Below are positions 1-9,600 of a stretch of DNA of 64,000 nt, in pieces. The notes below the pieces were generated by a model. That model was not told the origin of the DNA, did no database searches, and saw nothing but the letters and a program-made list of their open reading frames with translations. Made by a program: the position numbers and the translations under genes. How positions within the stretch are numbered: the stretch's first letter is position 1; each line of letters starts with the position of its first letter. The stretch comes from Blepharisma stoltei (lineage: Eukaryota; Ciliophora; Heterotrichea; Heterotrichida; Blepharismidae): NCBI GenBank assembly GCA_914767885.1, contig CAJZBQ010000053.1, positions 248,001 through 312,000 of the forward strand, written 5' to 3'.

Positions 1-256
1 ATTAGGATTAAAAACTTCAGCTGGATGCTTTTTCAATTGTACCAGGCCTCTGGCTATTTTTTCTAGATAAAATTTGACGAGTTTTGAACGCTCTATTTCT
101 TGTGGATCTTCTTCACCATTCCCGTAAGCTTCAATGAAGTTGTAATAAGGTGCATTGTCAAGCTCATTATTATGAGAGTAAAAAAGAACTGCTATATTTG
201 TTTTAAATAAAACTGGTGAACATAAAGTTAATAGATAGCTTCTTTTTTTTATAGAA
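1..256 (-). CDS. Coding stretch, probable C-terminal part of the coiled-coil EF-hand gene
   Basis: The minus strand is open from about 256 to the window edge and reads as normal protein (for example YYNFIEAYGNGEEDP and SKLVKFYLEKIARGL). I do not recognise the family. It lies just downstream of the EF-hand gene (505-3216, minus) and of a TATAG-type insert (264-482). If that insert leaves one TA and a 40-nt GT-AG segment (490-529) is spliced out, the EF-hand gene reads straight into this stretch. It would then be the C-terminus of that protein and the TAA at 505 would not be its real end. That join is my inference, because the usual intron here is 15 nt. The alternative is a separate gene whose 5-prime end I cannot find. 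The gene runs off the window. Confidence 0.6.
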
Positions 257-263
257 TAATGTA

Positions 264-482
264 TAGCGTCTGCACGCTTTCTGACTCCCTTCGTCTCGAT
301 GTCTCTTGAGATAATCGGGGGTTGGCTTTGCCAACTTTTGTTGGTGAAACCATCTTTCAATTGACAAATCCTATCGATACTGCAAATTTGTCAATTGAAG
401 GGTTGGTTTCAGCAGCAAAAGTTGGCAAAGCCAATCCCCGATTGTTCGGTAGAAGGGATTCAGAAACTGTGCAGACACTATA
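264..482. mobile_element. TATAG-ended MITE/IES (219 bp)
   Basis: The ends form an inverted repeat beginning TATAGCGTCTGCAC on the left and TATAGTGTCTGCAC on the opposite strand at the right. The interior is also a palindrome around 320-440. Both ends carry TATA. Removing the element so that one TA remains gives a continuous frame with the coding stretch below it, the same rule seen for the inserts at 58729-58884 and 61552-63225. Confidence 0.8.
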
Positions 483-489
483 CTGGATC

Positions 490-529
490 CTATTATAAAC
501 AATTTTAGCTTTTGTGGCCTGGATTATAC
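490..529 (-). other. Possible 40-nt GT-AG intron (unusual size)
   Basis: On the minus strand this segment begins GTATAAT and ends ATAATAG. Removing it skips the TAA at 505. Together with removal of the 264-482 insert leaving one TA, it fuses the EF-hand reading frame to the coding stretch at 1-256. Every other supported intron in the window is 15 nt, so this is tentative. Confidence 0.3.
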
Positions 530-3216
530 TTCCAAGTATCATCTGAAAAAGTAATCTTTGATTTTTTAACTGCTTCTTTAAACTCAGATAGTTTAATCGT
601 CCCTATGCTGTCATTGTCATAAATCTTGCAAGCATTTAAAAGAGCTTCACTGTGCTTTGACAAAACTGAAGCAAGCTGTGCATCAAATTTATTTTCATCT
701 TCTTGAGAGAAAATTGACCAATTTTCTAAAGATTTCAGTAACTTTTTTTCGATATTTCTCATGGAGCTTTTTAAAGTTGAAAACTCGCTTTCTGAAAATG
801 ATTGAAAGATTTCTGGTTCTACTAAATACTGGCATAGAAGATCTAAATCTGGAATTCCAGAGAGTGAGATTGAAGAATTGTTTAAGATTTTCAGTAAATC
901 AGATTTAGAGAAAGCTATATTTCTATCAGTGATTTTTCCAAATAAATTTAGCACCGCTTCTTCTTTACTCTCCCTCCGTAACGAAAAAAAATTTTGTTCT
1001 CTTATAGGATTAATTTGTTTTACAAATTGAGATAATAAATTTATAGTAAATTTTTTTAGAAATTTAAAAAATCCCAATTCGCAAAAGTTGGAAAGCAAAT
1101 ATTAAGTTAATTTGTAAAATTTATGTTTTTAAATGCAAGCTTTTAAAATTAAACAGAATCAGCTAGGGACTTTATTATATTAATTATCACTTATATCTTA
1201 AAAAATTTTTCATAAATCTTTTATATTAAAAAATTTGGTTATGTGGGTTTTTAGGCAAAAAATAGGGATTTTTCCAATGGTTTTGCTCGCTCACGAGGGG
1301 GGAGTTAGGAATTCTGTTGAGCTGCATGCGAAGAGAAATATGCTGTAATTGATCAGAAATCTGATCAATCTTTACTGCAGAAATTTTTGTTTCTTTTATT
1401 GGGCTTTTTGGTTTTGGAGCTTCAATGGTCTCGCTAATATCCAAAACTGGCGTCTTTTCGCTACTTAGTTTTTTCAGCACTTTTTCTTCTTTCTCGCTGT
1501 CTGATTCTGAGCCAGAATTCGAGCTTGAGTCGCATCTTCAATATTTCCTATACTTATCAATGATATCGACAACTGATAAAATGCCTTCTTTTTTGTTAAG
1601 TGCACTTTTTATATGCTTTGATTTAAGTTCGATTTTATGCTTCTTTAATCCTTTGACAAACTCTGCAAAACTTAAATAGCCATCATGGTCTTTATCAAGC
1701 TGAGAGATAAAATTAGCGATTGAGATTTTTTCTTTATGGATGTAATTATAAATTTTCAAAAATAATTTTGGAATTTTTACATCGTTTTTACTAAAAGCTT
1801 TCTCAGATTTTTCAGCTTTAATTTTATCCACCTCAACTTTAAGTTCTGCTAATTCTCTCTTAGCTTTTTCAAGTTCACTAGAAACAGTTTTTAGCTCATG
1901 AGCTGCTTTTTGATAGTCATTATTTATATTTTGGTTTTCTTCATTAAGTTTTTGGTTCGCACTCTCGAGTTTTTGATTCGCGTTTTCAAGCTTTTTTTTC
2001 TCTTTTTTTAATTTTCTATTTTCTTCAGTTTTCTCATTTAATTTTTCTAATTTTTTATCCATTTCTCTAATTAAATCATTTTTTTCTTTTTCTTCTGCTT
2101 CCAGTATCATTTTTAATTTTTGAATTTCTAACTTTCAGTTCGAATTTTTATGTTCTTTAGGATTTTCTTTTTCTACATCTTCAATTTTTCCTTTAAGTTT
2201 TGATATAGCTTCTTTATTTTTTTCAACAACACTTTTCAGCTCCTGATTTTCCTTTGTTAAATTTTCTATAATAAAAGCTTGCTGATAATAATTTTCATCT
2301 AGCAATTTCGGCTGGTCTCTTTCAGCAAGTGCTTCTTCTAGATTGTGCTTTAGTCGTGTGCATTCATCAATATAGGCTTTAATTTCTACCTCAAGCTCTT
2401 CCACCTTAGTAGCTTTAACATTTCTTCTTATGATGCTAATTTCTTGCTCTTTTTTAAGTATTTCATTTTTCGGCTCCATGTCAAATGACAGTGGATTTTT
2501 GACAGTGTACATTCATCAAAATACATTTAGTCAAAAATATTTAAATAGTGTTGCATTTGGTTAGAAATTAACGTTTTTTTTTTCGGTCAAATGTCTCACT
2601 ATCAATAAATTTTAACCAATTTTCGGCCAAAAATAATTCGGCGAAATGGACACTATCAAAAAGGCAATGTCATTGGACCTGCACCTCATTTTTCAGCTCT
2701 TTGTTGGTATTTTTTAATTTAACTATGATAAAGCTTTGCTTCATTTCGGGGGATGGGTAATCGGACTGTTTTTTGATTTCTTGAATTGACTCGTCTTTTT
2801 TAGCGAGCTCTCTTTCTAGGTGATTTAGTTTGGTTTTCAGTCTAACAATGTCTTCATTTGATGTATTTAAACGTACTTTTAAAATCATATTTTCTTCGTA
2901 TAATTTCTCTTTTTCTACAGGAACATTCCTTGACCTCAGTCGTGTGATTAGGTTGTCTTCTTCTCGCTTTGCAATAAATCTCGGCCGAACCACTACTGAC
3001 CGTTTGCTTGAAGTCGGCCTTTTTGTGCTGGGCTTCGGACTATTACTAGACCTGACATCTTCATGCTTAGCACTTAACGGCCTGGCAAAATTTTGTTTGA
3101 GCGATCTCTTTTCAAAGACTTGAATCCGATCGTTTTTATGCTGCGAATCTTCACCTCGAAGAGGCGATTTGTGATCATATCTTCTGTTTAGAGTTTACAG
3201 TTGAGAAAAAGACATT
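505..3216 (-). CDS. Coiled-coil protein with EF-hands, interrupted by two IESs
   Basis: The start is ATG at 3214-3216 (MSFSQ), followed after five codons by a 15-nt intron (3185-3199). The N-terminus is polar and basic. A long heptad-like coiled coil rich in K, E, N and L follows. A canonical EF-hand loop (DKDHDGYLSFAE) lies near 1690-1730 and a second loop (DNDSIGTIKLSE) near 580-620. In-frame TGA codons, for example near 1537 and 2135, are read as Trp. MITE inserts at 968-1307 and about 2479-2682 must be removed. The first junction restores RIP-KEEAVLN exactly; the second junction is only approximate. The product to the TAA at 505 is about 720 residues. A calcium-responsive scaffold or cytoskeletal role is a guess; I know no specific orthologue. 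Confidence 0.75.
968..1307. mobile_element. Family-1 MITE acting as an IES in the EF-hand gene
   Basis: A degenerate copy of the window's commonest element. The left end is CTCTCCCTCCGTAACG and the right end GCTCGCTCACGAGGGGGGAG, flanked by TA on both sides (966-967 and 1306-1307). Excision leaving one TA joins codons for RIP and KEEAVL in frame. Confidence 0.9.
2479..2682. mobile_element. MITE-like insert in the EF-hand gene (ends approximate)
   Basis: The two ends are imperfect inverted copies: AATGACAGTGGATTTTTGAC on the left, and AATGACATTGCCTTTTTGAT on the opposite strand at the right. The frames on either side differ, so it must be removed, but I could not fix the exact junction or a TA pair. 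An insert length of 2 modulo 3 is required. Confidence 0.65.
3185..3199 (-). other. 15-nt intron
   Basis: On the minus strand the sequence is GTAAACTCTAAACAG. It removes an in-frame stop and joins MSFSQ to the rest of the EF-hand protein. Confidence 0.9.
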
Positions 3217-3739
3217 TTTTGGGAAAATTGAATTGAATATACAAAATTATAGAGAAAGGGTTTTAAAAGAGAAAGTCTTATATATAATTGGTAAGGAAAA
3301 TTAAATAAAAGTTGGCAAATATTTTTTTTGATTTAACTTATTACCAATATTAATCTATTAGATATGAGAAATACTCATATAAGCATATTCTAGTTCAATA
3401 AACTTTTTGCTAGATTCCAAAAGATTTAATAAATCATAGAAAAAAATTATTCAAAGTTCTACGATATATCTTTTATAATCATCATTTTTCTTTCTAATTC
3501 TTATTTTCCTCCATATATTTCCTCCCTTACAGTGCTTCATCAGCTGATTGTCGGTTACATCACAGTCAAAGATATCATTTCTATATTAATCCGTTCTATT
3601 TCTATGTAATAATAGCAACCCTTCAAATTATTCTCATTTTCCCAGCTACTTATATCATAGATAATAAATGCTTATTTTTATATTTTAGCTATTTTAAATA
3701 AACATTTATTTTAAATGATTATAATAATAAATTTAAGAA
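3217..3739. other. Divergent intergenic region (AT-rich)
   Basis: This is the space between the two divergent starts at 3216 (minus) and 3740 (plus). It is very AT-rich, and I recognise no repeat, RNA gene or conserved motif. It presumably holds both promoters. Confidence 0.5.
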
Positions 3740-4988
3740 ATGCAAAGCCATCATATTCGCGACTATCAAATTCTCAAAACAATAGGTATTTTTCAATTAG
3801 GAACTGGCACTTTTGCAAGGGTAGCTATTGCAAAACCAAAAAGCCAAAAACCAGGCACGTTTTATGCAATAAAGATGATTAATAAAGAAATCCTTGCCAA
3901 GTTGAAACAGGTGGAGCATGCGAAATGTGAAAAACGGGTCTTGATGTCTCTCGACAACCCTTTTATACTAAAAGTGTAAAAGATATGTAGGTATAGCTCA
4001 TTTCAAGACAACGCGTGCTTATATTTAGTTATGGAATATGTTGCTGGAGGAGAGTTGTTTACAAGACTTAGATTATGGCATCATTTTCCTAATGATGTCG
4101 CTTTATTTTATGCTACTGAAATATTATTAGCAATTGAGTATACTTTACTATATTGATTTAAACAATTTTAGATTTATTTTTGTGTAATGCTATTAAGAAA
4201 TTTATAAAGTATATATTCATTCAAATAATATTATTTATAGAGATTTAAAGCCAGAAAATCTCTTAATAGACCACACAGGACATATAAAAATTGCAGATTT
4301 CGGGTTTTGCAAACACATTGCTCAAGGTGAAAGAACTTTCACACTATGTGGAACCCCAGAGTATTTAGCACCAGAAATAATTAAATCAATTGGGCATGCA
4401 AAACCAGTTGATTGATGGGCTTTTGGAATTTTAATTTATGAAATGCTTGTAGGGCATCCACCCTTTTTTGATAATAATCCTTACAAAATTTACAAGAAAA
4501 TCGTTAAGGGGGAATATGAGTTTCCGCCTGAAATTTCGAAGCCAGCGGCAAAATTAATAAGCAGATTGCTGATTTTAGAACAAGAAAACAGATTAGGAGC
4601 AGTTAGGGGAAGTGAAGAAATTAAAGCAGCAAAATGATTCAGAGGAGTTGACTGGGGAATGGTCTTTCGAAGAGAAATCAGGGCCCCTTGGGCGCCAAAT
4701 TTAAGTGGACCTGGGGATACTTCTTCATTTGCTAATTATCCTGATGATGACACATTTTTTCATCCTGCAAGCGCTTCAGTTAACGAGCTATTCACTCCTC
4801 CTCTTAAAATATATAGAGGTTTCCTCTATATAGCGCTAAAAGCGCAGACATTTTTCCAGGAGCTTTCCAAGTTCGTCGGACCAAATCGCTTTTTGGTCCG
4901 ACCAAGGCATTGATTTGGTGCAACCTACCGATAAATTCCGATCAGAATTTATCGGCCTTACAGCGCCAAACATAGGAAACTTCTATAA
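3740..4988 (+). CDS. AGC-family Ser/Thr protein kinase (cAMP-dependent kinase catalytic subunit-like)
   Basis: After removing two 15-nt introns and two IESs the gene encodes 323 residues, close to the 350 of PKA catalytic subunits. All kinase landmarks are visible: the glycine loop GTGTFARV, the ATP lysine in [20 protein letters not shown], an activation loop with [17 protein letters not shown], and PVDWWAFG, in which one W is TGA. The TLCGTPEY context and the RDLKPEN form place it in the AGC group near PKA. The C-terminal FxxF motif typical of PKA is not evident. The stop codon appears only after the insert at 4812-4985 is excised (LKI then TAA). The neighbouring genes are unrelated. Confidence 0.9.
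3786..3800 (+). other. 15-nt intron in the kinase glycine loop
   Basis: GTATTTTTCAATTAG. Removal turns the sequence into the glycine-rich loop IGTGTFARV. Confidence 0.9.
3976..3990 (+). other. 15-nt intron in the kinase
   Basis: GTAAAAGATATGTAG. It removes in-frame TAA and TAG triplets and joins PFILKV to YSSFQDN. Confidence 0.9.
4139..4211. other. Short IES (73 bp) in the kinase
   Basis: The insert lies between codons for LLAIE and [13 protein letters not shown] and is flanked by TAT/TA. It has no GT-AG ends and no clear terminal inverted repeat. Removing it restores the canonical subdomain VI of the kinase. Confidence 0.85.
4812..4985. mobile_element. TATAG-ended MITE/IES spanning the kinase stop
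   Basis: The ends are TATAGAGGTTTCCTCTATAT and, on the opposite strand at the right, TATAGAAGTTTCCTATG; the interior is also self-complementary. It sits immediately before the stop codon. Unexcised, the protein would gain an unrelated tail of about 35 residues. Confidence 0.8.
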
Positions 4989-5190
4989 CAAAATAGGTAA
5001 AATTTCTATTTTTTAGATAATTTAACCCCTTTAAATTGGAACATTTTTTTTCAATAGGAAAATTTTATAGGTGAAAATTCTAATTTTTAGTTTCTTATAA
5101 AGAAAATTTAAAATAAAGTATTTTAGTTTCAAAAAAAAATTAAATTGGAACAGGATTTTTTAGTTTAATTTAAAGGTGAAGTCAGAGATT
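4989..5190. mobile_element. Family-2 MITE relic, intergenic
   Basis: It contains TAACCCCTTTAAATTGGAAC near 5021 and ATTAAATTGGAACAGG near 5140, ending near AATTTAAAGGTGAAGTCAGAG. The same order is seen in the inserts at 6872-7731 and 7769-8502. The outer boundaries are approximate. Confidence 0.6.
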
Positions 5191-5335
5191 TTTAATAAGT
5201 TTTAATGTCAAATTATTTTGAATTGCTAATGAAAACTTACAAAATTCTAATTATAAAGCTTGAATGATAATAATAATAATCGTTGCTATATACATTTTAA
5301 AACATAGAATAAAGACAAAGATTTAAAAATTTTTA

Positions 5336-5471
5336 TTGGACCTTGGGCTTATTTGGGTGCAAGTACACAGGAGATGCTGGTGACCAGGGTTTTTTTTTCC
5401 TACTTGGAAAATATGAAGTTGGCTACAAGTATGGCCCGCATACTTATTTCCAAAAATGCACAAGGCACAAT
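5336..5471. mobile_element. Small inverted-repeat element (copy 1 of 2)
   Basis: It matches the insert around 34857-34976: both run from a CTTGG.CTT.TTTGGG(C/T)(A/G)CAAG start, through a TGACCAG or TGGCCAG core, to an inverted end. Here it is intergenic and diverged. It overlaps a spurious ORF at 5343-5597. Confidence 0.6.
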
Positions 5472-5826
5472 ATTATATTAATATGGCTTAAATTGCAAAT
5501 AAATAGAAAAAATGCTTTTTTATTAATTAATTGTTGTGATAAATCACAAATTGGCATTATCATAAGAAAATATAACTCAAACAATATTTATTTTTAGCAG
5601 AATATGATAAATAGTTAGAATTTTTATGTGCCACATTTTACGTTTAAAATTCACAGGGATTTATACATTCATAAAATCTATTAATCTGCAATTTGAAATC
5701 CCTACTAAATCGATAGTTTTTGTGCTTTGAATTCATTTAAAAGGTTTGAGCAATTAAATGTCGTTCCATTTTTACTGGAAGTTTTATCTGCAATTTAACT
5801 TAAGCGAAATAAAAAATTTTACCTTA

Positions 5827-6217
5827 CTACCCCCCCCCCCCCTCCGTGAGCGAACAAAACCATTAGAAAAATCGCCATTTTTTTGACCAAAAACCCACCC
5901 TCCGTGAGTGAACAAAAATTTTTTTAATAGAAAAAATTTTAATGGAAAAAAAATTTTGATATATAAGTGATAATTAGTATAATGAAATCTAGAGCTAATT
6001 CTGTTTAATTTTAAACAAATTGCGTTTTAAAACATAAATTTTGCAAATTAAATTAATATTTGCTTCCCAATTTTTGCAAATTAGGATTTTTTTAAATTTC
6101 GAAAAAAATATTTTTTATAAAATTTATATATAAATTTTTTTTAAAAAACAAAAATTAACCCCCCTCCGTGAGCGAACAAAATTTTTTTGTTCGCTCACGG
6201 AGGGGGGGGGGGAGTTA
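5827..6217. mobile_element. Family-1 MITE, intergenic
   Basis: A well-preserved copy with ends CTCCGTGAGCGAACAAAA and its inverted partner followed by a G run and GAGTTAG. The internal inverted motif GTTCGCTCACGGAGG is present. The stretch between 5191 and this element holds the small inverted-repeat element and otherwise plain AT-rich DNA. Confidence 0.85.
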
Positions 6218-6677
6218 GAAACCAAATAAGCACAAATTAAAAGTCTTTAATTGTCAAAATATATTGATTTGCAATATAAGGCATTCAGAGCAGATTATAC
6301 TTTTATCCTTATTTTTTAGCTTTTTATAAAAGCACTAATTTGAGTATTGATAGCAGTTAAATTGTAAATCTCATTCATTTATTAATAGCACAGCTTTAAT
6401 TTTAAATAAACTCTTTTTACAAGCCAATATAATATTTTTCTTTTTTTGCAATTGCTCAAAGACTTTTAGAAGTAGGTTTCCTATGCCTGTTTACGAATCA
6501 AGCTCCTAACTTGACTTGTCGTATCAAAGGTCCATGCAAAATACAAGAAAGCGCTTTTAATATTATGAAACTGTAAACCTGCATCTTAATCTTAGTCCAT
6601 TTTTGAAAAATCCGGTTCATTTTTGCACTGGAAGGCACTAAGATAACTGCTCAAGAATTAATGAAACTAATAATAAT
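6218..6677. other. Intergenic region upstream of the first P-ATPase
   Basis: AT-rich sequence with no repeat, gene or RNA that I can identify. It should contain the promoter of the ATPase gene starting at 6678. Confidence 0.4.
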
Positions 6678-9600
6678 ATGATAAAACCTGTAAGGAGATC
6701 GAGCTCCTCATTCATTGTTGGCTTGCAGCAGCTAAAAGATGAGATGGAAAATAAAGAGCGAGCTGATAGGCTTGCAAGAGAAGATAGCATCAAAAAGGGC
6801 ACCTTAACGAAAGATGATGGAAAAAAGAAAGGCAAAAAAGGAAAAGAAGACGATGCAATTAAAAACACTGACTCTCCCCTTTAAAATATTCATTAAAATG
6901 GCGATATGTATCAATCTCCCCTCTTGGCGTAACAGACTTATGGCTACGGCGAATTGAGACGGACTCCGAGTTGAGAATTAAGTGCAGGCTCAAAAAATGT
7001 GTATCGGGTAGGTTTTGGCTGCTTTCCTTTAGTTGGAATGGAGGTGATAGACAACGTCCTTTTAGATCCGAAGACCCATGAGCATTCCTCTGCCGAGAAA
7101 AAAGAGGTTCGGGCCCAGGCCACAAGGGAGTATTCTTTTTCCTGTAGCTGCCGAAGGAAGGCACTTCGATACTCTACAGACTCCAAGGAGCTGATCCTTG
7201 GAGCCAAGCTATTTCAATCGCCCGCAGCAGGGCTGCAGAAATCCATAAGCCACCAGCCCAAGACTGATGCTGCAAAGCAAAAAGGAGACTGGAAGTGGCA
7301 CCCATTATTGGGGAGTCGTAAAGTAAATGAACCTCCCGTGAGGGAGGTCTTTGGTGGCTGCATCACCAATATGGCTAACGCCTGTCTTAATAACCTAACC
7401 TAACCTAACCATCCTTTAAAATGGAATTAAATAAGGTAAATTACCATTTTTTGAGTACTTTAACCCTGTTTAAATTGAAAAAAATTTTGTTCAAAGGAAA
7501 ATTTTACAGGTAAAATACTAATTATTGTAATTTTTTTGATCTAGTTTAATGGAGAGATAAAGTAGAATATTATTTAAACATTTTCACACAGAATAAATTA
7601 ATTTGATGAATTAATTCTTTATAAAATAACTAAAATCTAAACGAAAACCTTCAATTTATAAACTTTTAAAAAAAAAATCGCCCTCTTAATTAGAACAGAA
7701 TTTTTTAGTGCTATTTAAATCAGGGGAGTGAGGCGTTTCGTGACATGGTTGAACATAAAATTTCATTACTCCCCCCCTTTAGATTGGAACAAAAATTTTT
7801 TGTTCCAATTTAAAGGGGTTAATTTTGTTTTAAAAAATATCAATATAAAATTTTTTATAAAAAAAAAAAATTTTCAAAAACTTATCGAATTAGATCAATA
7901 AATTTGTTTAATAAAATGCTATTTACTCCTATCCTTTAAAAAAAAGCAAGATATAACTAAATTTTCATTATTAGTTAATACGCCACTATTAATTGGTATC
8001 AAAACTATTTACATAAAAATTATTATTTTTATTGATAAAAAAAAATTAAAAAAACAATTTAGAAAATTTATCGATCAAAGTGCTAATTTTTGTTTAAATA
8101 AGATGCTATTTATACTCTATTCTTTAAAATAAAGCAAGAGATAAGTAAATTTTGAAACTTTATAAAGAATTCCTATTGAATTTATATCAAAACTATTTAT
8201 ATAAAAAATTTTTAACAAAAAAAAAATTAATTTTTTTTTAAAATTTAGCAATTTAGGATAATAAAATTTATTTAAATAAGATGCTCTTTATATTCTCTTC
8301 TTTAAACAAGAGCAAGATATAACTAAATTTTGAATTTTAGTTAAGAAGAAACATTTAACTTATATCAAAATTTTTTAGATAAAAATTATATATAATTTTT
8401 TATTATAAAATTAAATTTTGTTCCAATTTAAAGGGGGGTTAAAATACCAAAAAAGGGGAAATTTTACCAATATTTTGTTCCAATTTAAAGGAGGGGGAGT
8501 TAGAAGAATTGGCAAGAAATTTGGAAACTGATCTAGAACTAGGCTTATCAGAAGACAAAGCTCGCAACAAGATCAAAGTCTATGGTGAAAATAAGCTCAC
8601 TGAAAAGAAAGGAATGCCTTGATGACTGCATTTTATTAAATGCTTGACAGGATTTTTCTCATTATTGCTATGGGCAGGCGCCATTTTATGCTTTATTGTT
8701 TATGGAATCAGTCAAGCTGACCCGTCCAATCTTTACCTTGCTATCGCACTTGTAGTTGTTGTTCTAGTAACTGGCATTTTTGGCTTTTACCAAGAAGCCA
8801 AGTCAGCTGCCATTATGGCAGGGTTTAAAAATATGATTCCTCCTAAGTGCTTGGCTATTAGAAATGGAACCCAACGAGAAATGGAAGCCTCCAAGCTTGT
8901 CCCTGGAGACATTGTATACGTAAAGCAAGGCAATAAAATCCCAGCTGATATAAGGATTTTGCATTCAAATAACATGAAAGTTGATAATTCCTCTTTGACT
9001 GGAGAAAGCGAGCCGCTGCAGAGGACTGAGAATTGCACAAACGAAAAAAATCCATTAGAAACTGAAAATTTGGCATTTTTCGGTACTATGTGCAGCTCTG
9101 GGGAAGGAAAAGGGATAGTTATCAGTACAGGCGATAAAACAGTTATGGGTAGAATTGCGAAGCTAGCATTTTCTACAAAAACTGAACAAACTACTCTCGG
9201 AAGAGAAATCGAATTCTTCGTAAAAGTCCTCAGCGCTATATCACTTTCTATGGGAGTCATTTTCTTTTTCTTAGGTTTCAGCTTTGGATACGACACTGTT
9301 ACAAATATTATTAATGCGATTGGAGTTATCGTTGCTAACGTCCCCGAAGGACTTTTGGCTGAAGTCACTGTTGCGCTTGCTCTTACTGCAAAAAGAATGG
9401 CTGAAAGAAATGTTCTTGTAAAAAACCTTGAGTGCGTCGAAACTTTAGGCTCAGTATCTTGCATTTGTTCTGATAAAACAGGGACATTAACGGAAAACAA
9501 AATGAGAGTTGTAAGTGTGTGGTATGATGATTCAATAAGAGAGGTAAATAATTATGAAGATAAAAGCACCGTTTCTTCACTTGGATATAAAATTGATGAC

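Noticed and set aside
5823..5842. Runs of C or G at MITE ends as sequencing artefacts.
   Set aside because: They recur at the same position in many copies of the element, so they belong to it; the exact run length may still be uncertain.
7391..7411. A tandem CCTAA run that looks like telomeric repeat or a chromosome breakage site.
   Set aside because: It is the tail of the retroposon at 6888-7422, directly followed by the target duplication and then by MITE sequence. Other retroposons here have different tandem tails (AAGT).
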